From Kiritimatiellia bacterium (GTDB lineage Bacteria; Verrucomicrobiota; Kiritimatiellia; RFP12; UBA1067): 7,619 bases of DNA. This document shows, in pieces, positions 1-7,009 of the stretch. How positions within the stretch are numbered: position 1 is the first letter of the stretch; the number at the start of each line of letters is the position of its first letter. The notes beneath the pieces were generated by a model. That model worked only from the letters and a program-made list of their open reading frames with translations, was not told the DNA's origin and did no database searches. The DNA lies in contig JAKSOX010000092.1 of assembly GCA_024405335.1 (NCBI GenBank), positions 1 to 7,619 of the forward strand, written 5' to 3'. A program made the translations under genes and the position numbers.

Positions 1-6
1 GGCGTT

Positions 7-255
7 ATGAAATTGAAAAAGGCAGCTCCCAAACCGCCGGCGGGCGGTTCGGGCGAAAACAAACCGGGCGGCGCCGCGATCGCCGACCGTTTCCGTCTTG
101 ATGCGGATCCGCGCGACGCGAAGAAATCTTCCGGCGCGGGCGTGAGCGCGAAGGGCGCGATGTGGGCGCTGCTGGCTTGTCTGGCGGGCATCGGCCTGGT
201 GGGCGTGATCACGTGGCTCATGTACCAGGACTGGGAATACGTCCAGAACCTTTGA
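7..255 (+). CDS. Small single-pass membrane protein of unknown function
   Basis: This 82-residue protein matches no family I recognise. Residues 1-50 are polar and low in complexity, rich in Lys, Gly, Ala and Pro, with a basic start (MKLKKAAPKPP). One hydrophobic segment at about residues 50-72 (core WALLACLAGIGLVGVITWLM) is followed by a short acidic/aromatic end (YQDWEYVQNL). The expected topology is a cytoplasmic basic N-terminal arm and a C-terminal membrane anchor, but that is inference. Its stop lies 13 nt before nadC, so the two are probably cotranscribed. Only six bases precede the ATG, so no ribosome binding site can be checked, and the frame is open to the window edge. The real start may therefore be upstream, with this being the C-terminal part of a longer protein. 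Confidence 0.6.
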   Translation: MKLKKAAPKPPAGGSGENKPGGAAIADRFRLDADPRDAKKSSGAGVSAKGAMWALLACLAGIGLVGVITWLMYQDWEYVQNL

Positions 256-256
256 C

Positions 257-260
257 GGAG
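257..260 (+). promoter_or_regulatory. Ribosome binding site of nadC
   Basis: GGAG lies 8 nt before the ATG at 269 and directly after the stop codon of the preceding small gene. It supports the ATG at 269 as the nadC start, and a second in-frame ATG at 281 has no such site. Confidence 0.6.
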
Positions 261-268
261 CATCCCGC

Positions 269-1162
269 ATGAAGGACGTGATGAAATCGGCGCGCGCACG
301 CGCGGCCGTTCTTTTGGCGTTGAACGAAGACCTCGCGGACGCCGTCCGCGCGGTGGACGCGCCGTGGTGCGACGCCACGAGCGAGGCGCTGGTGGATCCC
401 GCGGCGGTCGCCACGGGCGAAATCTACGCGAAGGGCGCCAGCGGCTGCGTCGTCGCCGGGGCGACGGTGGCGAAGGCCGTGATGAAGCAGGTGGATCCCG
501 GAATCAAGGTGACGATCCTGAAGCCGGACGGAAGCGTCGCGAAGCCGCGCGAGACGATACTCGCGTTCCGCGGCAAGGCGCGGTCGATTCTGGCGGCCGA
601 GCGCACCGCGCTCAACTTCATGCAGCGCATGTGCGCCACGGCCACGCTCGCCCGGCGGTTCGTGGATGCCACGAAAAAGTGGGGCACGCTCATTCTCGAC
701 ACGCGCAAGACGACGCCCGGCCTCCGGGTGTTCGAGAAGTACGCCGTCCTCTGCGGCGGCGGATCGAACCACCGCATGGGCATGTACGACCGCGTGCTGA
801 TGAAGGACAACCACCGCCGGCTCTGGAAGGGCGGGAATCCGGACGAGCTCGACCAGGCGGTGCTGGCGGCGCGGAAGAAGTTTCCGAAGCTGGCCGTGGA
901 GGTCGAAGTCGAATCGCTGCGCGAATGCGCGAGCGCGCTCAAGGCGAAACCCGAGTGGATCATGCTGGACAACATGTCCGTGGCGGACATGAAGAAGTGC
1001 GTGAAGATGTGCAAGGGCGTTTCCAGGACGGAGGCCTCCGGCGGCATCACGCTGGACCGCGCGAAGGAAGTGGCCGCCACCGGCGTCACCGCGATTTCGC
1101 TCGGCTGCCTCACGCATTCGGCTGGGTCCGTGGATCTTTCCCTCGAATGGAAGGTCGTTTGA
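269..1162 (+). CDS. nadC: Nicotinate-nucleotide pyrophosphorylase (carboxylating), quinolinate phosphoribosyltransferase
   Basis: The enzyme converts quinolinate and PRPP to nicotinate mononucleotide, CO2 and pyrophosphate, the entry into NAD from the de novo route in the cytoplasm. The 297-residue length is normal for NadC. Family motifs appear in order: ERTALNFMQR (111-120), DTRKTTPGLRVFEKYAV (144-160), CGGGSNHRMGMYD (162-174), KDNH (179-182), the glutamates of EVEVES (211-216), LDNM (233-236), EASGGI (255-260) and ISLGCLTHSA (276-285). The basic and acidic residues known to bind quinolinate and PRPP in this family are therefore present (R112, R146, K147, H168, R169, K179, D234). The N-terminal ED...D-T element is stretched: ED is at 20-21 and DAT at 35-37, where the family usually has a compact EDxxxGDxT. 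No nadA or nadB is in the window. The stop is 13 nt before the helicase gene. Confidence 0.96.
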   Translation: MKDVMKSARARAAVLLALNEDLADAVRAVDAPWCDATSEALVDPAAVATGEIYAKGASGCVVAGATVAKAVMKQVDPGIKVTILKPDGSVAKPRETILAFRGKARSILAAERTALNFMQRMCATATLARRFVDATKKWGTLILDTRKTTPGLRVFEKYAVLCGGGSNHRMGMYDRVLMKDNHRRLWKGGNPDELDQAVLAARKKFPKLAVEVEVESLRECASALKAKPEWIMLDNMSVADMKKCVKMCKGVSRTEASGGITLDRAKEVAATGVTAISLGCLTHSAGSVDLSLEWKVV

Positions 1163-1175
1163 GGTCGGCGCGCGC

Positions 1176-3227
1176 ATGATCGATTTCGCGAAAGTCCTCA
1201 ACGCCGAACAATGCGCGGCCGCGACGGCCGGAGACGGTCCGATGCTGGTGCTGGCGGCGGCCGGCACCGGCAAGACGCGCACGCTCGTGCACCGCGTGGC
1301 GCATCTCGCGGGCCGGGGCGTCCCCGCCGAGCGCATCCTGCTGCTGACGTTCACGAACCGCGCGGCGCGCGAAATGCTCGACCGCGCCGAGCAGCTGGTG
1401 GGTCCGATGGCCGGCATCTGGAGCGGCACGTTCCACCACGTGTGCGCGCGCTTTCTGCGCCGGTACGCGAGCTTCGTCGGCTACAAGCCGCACTTCGACA
1501 TCCTCGACGAAGACGACCAGTCGAAACTCGTCCGGCAGTGCGTCAAGGAGGCCGTCAAGGAACCCAAGGATTTCCAGAAGCCCTCCTTCGTGCTGAAACT
1601 CATTTCGGACGCGGCGAACGCCGAGCGCTCTTTCCGAGAAATCGCCCAGATCCACCAGACGAAGGCCGCGTACGACCTCGAGGAAATGTGCAAGGTGGCG
1701 GAGCTGTACGAAAACCGCAAGCGCGAGCTTGGCGCGATGGATTTCGACGATCTGCTCGTGAACGGGCTCAAGCTCCTCAAGGAGCACGACGGCGTGCGCG
1801 AGCAGCTGCAGGAGCAGTTCCTGCACGTGCTGGTGGACGAATACCAGGACACGAACTCGCTGCAGGCGCAGTTCACGGACATCCTCGCCGCCAAGCACGG
1901 CAACATCATGGCCGTGGGCGACGATTTCCAGTGCATCTACACGTGGCGCGGCGCGAAGTTCGAGAACATCATGCGCTTCCCCGAGCGCTGGCCGGGATGC
2001 CGGATCCTGAAACTCGAGCGCAACTACCGTTCGCTCGCGCCGATCCTCGACGTGGCGAACGTGGTGATGAAGGACGTGCGCCACCAGTTCGAGAAGACGC
2101 TGCGCCCGGCGCGCACGGCGGCGGGCGCGCTGCCGAAAATCTACCATCTGTGGGACGGCCACGCGCAGGCCGAAAACGTGGTCAAACTCGCGGCCAAACT
2201 GCACGAATCGGGCGTGGCGTGGAAGGACGTGGCGGTGCTGTACCGTTCGCATTTCTCCTCCATCGAAATCCAGCTCGCGCTCACGCGCGCGCACGTTCCG
2301 TTCCGCATCACGAGCGGAGTGGGCGTGTTCGAGCAGCTCCACGTGAAGGACGTGCTCGCGTTCCTGCGGCTGGCGCTCGATCCGCATTCCGAGCTTTCGT
2401 TCCTGCGGCTGGCTCAGCTGATGCCCGGCATGGGCGAAAAGACCGCGCAGCGCGTCTGGGCGAAGCTCGGCAAGGCGTTCAATCCGCTCAACGGCATGGA
2501 GCGGATGAACCTCGGCGAGATGCTTCCGCCCAAATCCAAGACGGCGTGGTACGGCATCGCCAAGGCGTACGCGCTCGCGGAAGACCACTTGAAGCACGGC
2601 GAGGACCGCATGCTCGTGGAGGACTTCGTGCACCATTTCTACGGGGACCACCTGAGCCGCGCGTTCGAAGAGGACGAAGCGGCGGAGCGGCTCGGCGACC
2701 TCGCCGAACTCACGACGCAGATCGCGTCCTTCGACGGCGGCCTCACCGGGTTCCTCGAAGAAGTCGCGCTGATGACCAGTCTCGACGCGGCGGCCAAGGC
2801 GGACCTGCCGGCGGACCACATGCACCTCACCACGATCCACCAGGCGAAGGGCATGGAATGGCCCGTGGTGATTCTGCCGTGGGCCACGCAGGGCTATTTC
2901 CCGAGCGCGCGGAGCATGGAGGACGGCAATCTGGACGAAGAACGCCGGCTTTTCTACGTGGCCGTCACGCGCGCCAAGGACCGGCTGTACCTGTTTTGCC
3001 CGCGGAGCCGCAAGACGCCCGAGGGCGGAAGCATCCCGTGCGAAGATTCGATGTTCGTCAAGGAGATTCCGGACGCTTTGGTGGAAAAACAGGAAATCCA
3101 CACCTATCAGGCGTCCTACGACGCGCCGCGCCGTTCCGGCGGCTACGGCGGCCGCGGCGGCGGCTGGAACGGCGGCTGGCGCGCGAACCACGTCGACGGC
3201 GGCTACAAGGTGACGTGGCGGCGGTAA
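1176..3227 (+). CDS. UvrD/Rep/PcrA-type superfamily 1A ATP-dependent DNA helicase
   Basis: This is a 3'-5' DNA-unwinding ATPase of the UvrD/Rep/PcrA type, expected to act in repair or fork restart. All helicase motifs are visible: Q-motif LNAEQCAAA (8-16), Walker A AAAGTGKTRTL (27-37), Ia LTFTNRAAREM (57-67), Ib GTFHHVCARFLRRYA (84-98), II LVDEYQDTN (219-227), III GDDFQCIYTWRGA (248-260), IV LERNYRS (280-286), V TTIHQAKGMEWPVVILP (552-568) and VI EERRLFYVAVTRAKDRL (588-604). At 683 residues it is somewhat shorter than E. coli UvrD or PcrA (about 720). It ends in a Gly/Arg/aromatic tail (about 651-683) instead of a clear Tudor-like domain. UvrD, PcrA and Rep cannot be told apart from motifs alone, so no symbol is given. 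The start ATG is 13 nt after nadC; upstream there is only a weak GAGG (1161-1164) overlapping the nadC stop region, so its translation may depend on coupling. Confidence 0.95.
   Translation: MIDFAKVLNAEQCAAATAGDGPMLVLAAAGTGKTRTLVHRVAHLAGRGVPAERILLLTFTNRAAREMLDRAEQLVGPMAGIWSGTFHHVCARFLRRYASFVGYKPHFDILDEDDQSKLVRQCVKEAVKEPKDFQKPSFVLKLISDAANAERSFREIAQIHQTKAAYDLEEMCKVAELYENRKRELGAMDFDDLLVNGLKLLKEHDGVREQLQEQFLHVLVDEYQDTNSLQAQFTDILAAKHGNIMAVGDDFQCIYTWRGAKFENIMRFPERWPGCRILKLERNYRSLAPILDVANVVMKDVRHQFEKTLRPARTAAGALPKIYHLWDGHAQAENVVKLAAKLHESGVAWKDVAVLYRSHFSSIEIQLALTRAHVPFRITSGVGVFEQLHVKDVLAFLRLALDPHSELSFLRLAQLMPGMGEKTAQRVWAKLGKAFNPLNGMERMNLGEMLPPKSKTAWYGIAKAYALAEDHLKHGEDRMLVEDFVHHFYGDHLSRAFEEDEAAERLGDLAELTTQIASFDGGLTGFLEEVALMTSLDAAAKADLPADHMHLTTIHQAKGMEWPVVILPWATQGYFPSARSMEDGNLDEERRLFYVAVTRAKDRLYLFCPRSRKTPEGGSIPCEDSMFVKEIPDALVEKQEIHTYQASYDAPRRSGGYGGRGGGWNGGWRANHVDGGYKVTWRR
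3137..3180 (+). repeat. GGC-rich low-complexity tract encoding the helicase tail
   Basis: GGCGGC units recur in frame, separated by TAC, CGC, TGG or AAC codons. They encode Gly-Gly followed by Tyr, Arg or Trp (helicase residues 655-669). A further GGY follows at residues 675-677. This is an imperfect coding repeat, not a mobile or intergenic element. Confidence 0.7.
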
Positions 3228-3230
3228 AAC

Positions 3231-3236
3231 GGGGAG
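3231..3236 (+). promoter_or_regulatory. Ribosome binding site of the YfhO-like gene
   Basis: GGGGAG lies 9 nt before the ATG at 3246, in the 18-nt gap after the helicase TAA. It supports that ATG as the start. Confidence 0.6.
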
Positions 3237-3245
3237 CGCGACGAC

Positions 3246-5057
3246 ATGAAAGCGTTTTGGAAAAAAGAGTCGACCATCGCGTTTTGCGCGTTCGCGGGAC
3301 TTTTCGCGGCGTTGGCGGCGTACGTGTTCTGGGGCACGTGGGGGCTGGACGCCACGTTCATCCAGCCGGACAACGGCATCGTGCATCTGCCTGACGCCGT
3401 GGCGCGCCGGTTTCGCGAATTCGCCGCGTGCGGGACGGCGTTCGTGCCGGCCGATTTGCGGTTGCTTCTGGGCGGTCCCTATGCGTGGCAGGAACTCCAG
3501 TACGCATTCGCGGCGTTCGTGGCGGCGTTGGGCGTGGCGTACTACCTGCGCGGGCGCGGCGTGCCGCCGGCGCTCGGTTACGGCGCGGGGATGGCCTACG
3601 GATTCATGGGCTACAACTTCACGCTCTTTTCGGCCGGGCACCTCGGCTGGTTCAATCTGCTCGCGTGCGCGCCCTGGGCGTTCGGTTTGATCGACCGCGC
3701 GGTGCGCAAGGGCAAGTGGCGCAACTGGGCGCTGCTGGGCGCGGTGATGGCGTGGGCGTCGGCGTGGCAACCCGACATTTGGCTTTTGTTCGCCTGTTTC
3801 TGGTTCGCCTACGGCGCGTACAAGATCTGGTCGGAGCGCGTTCGCGGCAAAAAGGCGTGGACGCGGCTGTTGCTGGGCGCGGCGCTGGCGGCGGCGACGA
3901 TGCTCGCCGTGGGGGCTCCGCAATTCCGGAGTGCCTTCACCGGCGCCTTGGCAAGTCGCGAAGCGCAGCTTGCCGCCATCGGTGCGGTCAATCCGGGCGA
4001 CGCGTCGGCTTCGGACGGCGCGGCCGCCGCCGAAGCAGCCGAGGCGCGCTGGAATTTCTGCGTGAGCTGGAGTCTGCCGCCGGAGGACGTGGCGGAGTTC
4101 TTCGTCGCCGGCGTGCACGGCGATTCCAGCGATCCGCGCGTGAGTCCGAAGAATCCCTACAAGGGCCGCATCGGCCAGCGAATCGTGCTGAAGAAGGGCC
4201 AGCGCGGCCTGGATCCGGTCACGGGCAGGCCGGTGAAGGAGGGCGACGTGGTGTGGGCGCCGTACCGCCAGCACGCGCTGTACATGGGCGGCGCCGTCGT
4301 GGCGATGGCGCTTCTGGGCGTGGTCGCGCTGTTCGCCAAATGGGCGAACCCGATGTTCGAAATCCGCGGCAACCGGCGCGAAGCGGCGTTCTGGGCCGTC
4401 GCCGGCGTCGTGCTGCTCTTTTGCGCGTTCGGCGGCTTCACGCCGTTCTACAAGCTCGTCTACCACCTGCCGTACGGCAGTTCCGTCCGCTGTCCGCTCA
4501 AGTTCGTGCATCTGCTCGAATGGTGCGTGGCGGTGCTGGCCGGTTTCGGCGCGGTGCCGATGCTGCGGCTGGGGCGCAAGGGCTGGGCGCTCGCGATCGC
4601 GCTGTTCGCGTTTGCTGGAATCAACCTCGCCTGCAACGACCGCAAGTACGTGGCCACGGACCCCGTGGACTGCCTGCGCGTGCAGGTGGCGCGCGAGACG
4701 GGAACCGCGGGCCTGCAGCTCGTGATGGACGCGCAGACCGCGCCAGACGGTTCGGACTGCGTCTTCGCCTCCGGACAGGCGCTGAACGGCAACGCGGCGC
4801 TCAAGGAGGCGTTGGGCAAGGGCGAGTACGCGGCCGCGTCGGGCTGGACGTTCAACGGCAAGCGCTTCGCGCGCGCGCCGCGCGAACGGGCGCAGTTCCT
4901 GCTGCTGAAGAAGACGCGCCCCTATCCGCCGCCGCCGGAAAAAAAGAGGGGCGCGCCGCTTGAGTGCGCGTTGGCGTGGATTTCCATCGCGGGAACAGTC
5001 GGCGCGTCGGCGGGCGCGTTTTCGAAACTTCGCCGCCCGCGCGCCGCGAAAATCTGA
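3246..5057 (+). CDS. YfhO-like polytopic membrane protein
   Basis: This 603-residue integral membrane protein has about 11-12 hydrophobic segments, near residues 11-31, 84-101, 108-127, 131-149, 159-176, 176-193, 206-224, 345-364, 380-397, 421-439, 446-462 and 574-592. Features that recall the YfhO family are a Trp-Ser containing segment after the first membrane block (NFCVSWSLPPEDVAEFF, 270-286) followed by a soluble loop, and a stretch preceding a membrane helix with an R-x-P-x-K-F element (SSVRCPLKFVHLLEWCVAVL, 412-431). A membrane-external region (about 463-573) and a single last helix with a basic end also fit. YfhO of Bacillus is a GT-C-like protein needed for sugar decoration of lipoteichoic acid, so a role in moving or attaching lipid-linked sugars is possible. 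That is inference from distant resemblance. The protein is short for YfhO (often more than 800 residues), with a reduced C-terminal region. It holds an Ala-rich linker (255-267). No partner glycosyltransferase is nearby. Confidence 0.6.
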   Translation: MKAFWKKESTIAFCAFAGLFAALAAYVFWGTWGLDATFIQPDNGIVHLPDAVARRFREFAACGTAFVPADLRLLLGGPYAWQELQYAFAAFVAALGVAYYLRGRGVPPALGYGAGMAYGFMGYNFTLFSAGHLGWFNLLACAPWAFGLIDRAVRKGKWRNWALLGAVMAWASAWQPDIWLLFACFWFAYGAYKIWSERVRGKKAWTRLLLGAALAAATMLAVGAPQFRSAFTGALASREAQLAAIGAVNPGDASASDGAAAAEAAEARWNFCVSWSLPPEDVAEFFVAGVHGDSSDPRVSPKNPYKGRIGQRIVLKKGQRGLDPVTGRPVKEGDVVWAPYRQHALYMGGAVVAMALLGVVALFAKWANPMFEIRGNRREAAFWAVAGVVLLFCAFGGFTPFYKLVYHLPYGSSVRCPLKFVHLLEWCVAVLAGFGAVPMLRLGRKGWALAIALFAFAGINLACNDRKYVATDPVDCLRVQVARETGTAGLQLVMDAQTAPDGSDCVFASGQALNGNAALKEALGKGEYAAASGWTFNGKRFARAPRERAQFLLLKKTRPYPPPPEKKRGAPLECALAWISIAGTVGASAGAFSKLRRPRAAKI

Positions 5058-5063
5058 AAGGAG
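5057..5063 (+). promoter_or_regulatory. Ribosome binding site deciding the GTG start of hisB
   Basis: AAAGGAG overlaps the last base of the YfhO-like stop codon and lies 7 nt before GTG 5071. It chooses this GTG over the in-frame TTG at 4960, which sits inside the preceding gene and would add 37 residues not found in the family. Confidence 0.8.
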
Positions 5064-5070
5064 AACGGAC

Positions 5071-5655
5071 GTGAGAACGGCTGAAATCGAACGGAACACG
5101 AAGGAAACGGCAATCAAGCTGTCGCTGAACCTCGACGGCACGGGCGCCGGCGAAATCGACACGGGCGTTGGTTTCTTCAACCACATGCTCGAACTGCTGA
5201 AGAAGCACGCGCTGATCGACCTCTCGGTCGCGTGCAAGGGCGACGTGGACGTGGACTACCACCACACGGTGGAGGACGTGGGCCTCGTGTTCGGCCAGGC
5301 GCTGAACCGCGCGCTCGGCGAACGCCGCGGCATCGTGCGCTACGGTTTCGCGTCCATCCCCATGGACGAGGCGCTGTGCGAGACGTCCATCGACCTCGGG
5401 GGGCGTCCGTTCCTGGTGATGCAGAGCCCGATGAAGCACGCGACGGTGCGCGATTTCGAAGTGAAGCTCATCGAGGAGTTCTTCCGCGCCGTCACGGTCG
5501 AGGGCCGCCTCAACGCGCACCTCCGGCAGATCTACGGCGACGAAGCGCACCACGTGTGCGAGGGCTTTTTCAAGTCCTTCGCGCGCGCGCTCCGCCAGGC
5601 CATTTCGTCCGATCCGCGCGAAACGGGCGTGCCGTCTTCCAAGGGGGTTATCTGA
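5071..5655 (+). CDS. hisB: Imidazoleglycerol-phosphate dehydratase
   Basis: The enzyme removes water from imidazole glycerol phosphate to give imidazole acetol phosphate, the sixth step of histidine synthesis, using two manganese ions in a 24-subunit cytoplasmic assembly (family knowledge). From the GTG start it has 194 residues, the usual length of the monofunctional enzyme; there is no fused phosphatase domain as in E. coli. Visible motifs are RTAEIERNTKET (2-13), TGVGFFNHML (31-40), DYHHTVEDVG (62-71), RYGFASIPMDEAL (90-102), HLRQIYGDEAHHVCEGFFK (150-168) and the end VPSSKG (187-192). The two HHxxE metal sites (H64/H65/E68 and H160/H161/E164), H46, H150 and K191 are present. The residue before H38 is Asn where Asp is most common. 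No other his gene is in the window. It begins 13 nt after the membrane protein gene and ends one base before the fucosidase ATG. Confidence 0.97.
   Translation: MRTAEIERNTKETAIKLSLNLDGTGAGEIDTGVGFFNHMLELLKKHALIDLSVACKGDVDVDYHHTVEDVGLVFGQALNRALGERRGIVRYGFASIPMDEALCETSIDLGGRPFLVMQSPMKHATVRDFEVKLIEEFFRAVTVEGRLNAHLRQIYGDEAHHVCEGFFKSFARALRQAISSDPRETGVPSSKGVI
5641..5647 (+). promoter_or_regulatory. Ribosome binding site of the fucosidase gene, inside hisB
   Basis: AAGGGGG lies within the last codons of hisB (those for Lys-Gly of the conserved end), 9 nt before the ATG at 5657. Because the hisB stop and this ATG are one base apart, translation of the two genes is probably coupled. Confidence 0.55.
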
Positions 5656-5656
5656 A

Positions 5657-7009
5657 ATGAACGTCGCAAAAACCGCACTGTTTTTCGCCGCCGCCGCGGC
5701 GCTCCACCCGTTCGTCCGGGCCGAATACGCGCCCGAGGAATGGAACCTCGAGGCGCGGCGGCAGTTCGCCGACCAGCGCTTCGGCATTTTCATCCACTGG
5801 GGGCTCTACTCCAACTTCGCCCAGGGCGAATGGTATCTCAGAAGCGGCGACGCCGACAACGGCTGGAAACCGCTCGACCGCGAAGCGTACGAGCGCATGA
5901 TGCACGGTTTCTGCCCGTCCAAGTTCGACGCGGACGAATGGGCGCGCACGTTCAAGAAGTCCGGCGCGAAGTACGTCACGATCACTTCGCGCCACCACGA
6001 CGGCTTCTCGCTGTGGCACACCCGGGCGGACGACGGCTACAACGTCGCCAACACGCCGTTCAAGCGCGACGTCCTCGCCGAAATCCGCAAGGCGTGCGAC
6101 AGGGAGGGCCTGCAGCTCAACTTCTACTATTCGCTCATGGACTGGCACCGCAAGGACTATCCCGCGGGCGTCGTCGCGTCCTCCGTGCTCGGCGGGCAGA
6201 AGGGCGACTACGCGTCGTACAAGAAGTTCATGCTCGCGCAGATCGACGAACTCATCACGCGCTACCGCCCCGGCAACATCTGGTTCGACGGCGAATGGGA
6301 GCACGCGCGCCATCAGGACGACGGCACCTGGAAGCGCACGCTCGACTGGCAGCTCGACGACATCTACGACTTCATCCACGCGCGCAAGACGCTGGTGGCG
6401 AACAACAACCACCAGCCGATCCGCGCGAAGGAGGACATCCAGCTCTTCGAGCGCGACCTGCCTGGCGACAACGGCGACGCTGGCTTTTCCAGGCACCAGC
6501 CCGTGGTGAACGACCGCCCCGTGGAGCAATGCGACGTGATCCAGCGCGGCGTGTGGGGCTACCGCATCGGCGAACGCGATTTCCGCACGCCCGAAGACGT
6601 GGTGGCGATGGTCGCCCGCGCGGCGGCGAAGGGCTCGAATCTGCTCATGAACGTCGGACCGGACGGGTCCGGCCAGCTGCCGCGCCGCGCCGTGGAGGTG
6701 CTTGAAAAGGTGGGCGTCTGGTTCGGAAAGAACGGCGAATCCATCTACGGCACGGACGCGGGCGGCATTTCGTCCGGCAAGGCGGTCGTGTCCACGCGCA
6801 AGGGCGGCGTTTTGTACCTGCACTTCCTCGACCCGAAGACGGACGCGATCGAATTCGCGACGGACGCCGACTTCGCGGAGGCCAGCGTGCTGGGCACGGG
6901 CGCGGCGGTGCCGATCGCCAAAACGGCGGCGGGCAAGGTGCGCATCGTCGCGCCGCGCGCCGCCGGCGACGGATTCGACGTGGTGGTGAAGCTTTCGCCC
7001 GCGCGGTGA
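5657..7009 (+). CDS. Secreted alpha-L-fucosidase, GH29-type
   Basis: This is a retaining exo-glycosidase expected to release terminal alpha-L-fucose from glycans such as mucin, milk or algal polysaccharide; the true substrate cannot be read from sequence. Residues 1-22 form a signal peptide: Lys5, hydrophobic core 7-16, likely cleavage after VRA (20-22). The TIM-barrel domain follows with RFGIFIHWGLYS (41-52), YVTITSRHHDGFSLW (106-120) and NFYYSLMDWH (155-164). GNIWFDGEWEH (206-216) holds the expected nucleophile D211. FERDLPGDN (264-272) and the hallmark KGSNLLMNVGPDGSGQLP (325-342), then GVWFGKNGESIYGT (353-366), complete the domain. A short beta-rich C-terminal region (about 367-450) ends the protein. 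The acid/base residue is not fixed by position in this family; E265 is only a candidate. Length 450 is typical, and no carbohydrate-binding or discoidin domain is present. No transporter or fucose-catabolic gene is in the window. Confidence 0.93.
   Translation: MNVAKTALFFAAAAALHPFVRAEYAPEEWNLEARRQFADQRFGIFIHWGLYSNFAQGEWYLRSGDADNGWKPLDREAYERMMHGFCPSKFDADEWARTFKKSGAKYVTITSRHHDGFSLWHTRADDGYNVANTPFKRDVLAEIRKACDREGLQLNFYYSLMDWHRKDYPAGVVASSVLGGQKGDYASYKKFMLAQIDELITRYRPGNIWFDGEWEHARHQDDGTWKRTLDWQLDDIYDFIHARKTLVANNNHQPIRAKEDIQLFERDLPGDNGDAGFSRHQPVVNDRPVEQCDVIQRGVWGYRIGERDFRTPEDVVAMVARAAAKGSNLLMNVGPDGSGQLPRRAVEVLEKVGVWFGKNGESIYGTDAGGISSGKAVVSTRKGGVLYLHFLDPKTDAIEFATDADFAEASVLGTGAAVPIAKTAAGKVRIVAPRAAGDGFDVVVKLSPAR

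Noticed and set aside
218..1429. A 403-codon - strand frame over nadC
   Set aside because: It is codon-aligned antisense of nadC, with the same cause (rare TTA, CTA, TCA codons). The product is Arg/His-rich with no recognisable domain.
1211..3394. A 727-codon + strand frame overlapping the helicase
   Set aside because: It is a frame-shifted reading of the helicase gene, extremely Arg/Ala/Gly-rich, with no motifs. The overlapping frame holds all helicase motifs.
4960..5070. A longer hisB starting at TTG 4960
   Set aside because: The extra 37 residues lie inside the YfhO-like gene and are not part of the HisB family. GTG 5071 has a well-placed AAAGGAG and gives the standard length.
1110..5237. 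A 1375-codon stop-free reading frame on the - strand
   Set aside because: It is codon-aligned with the helicase and YfhO-like genes, which share one frame. Antisense stops there need sense codons TTA, CTA or TCA, which this G+C-rich genome avoids. Its product is a His/Arg/Ala-rich mixture without domains.
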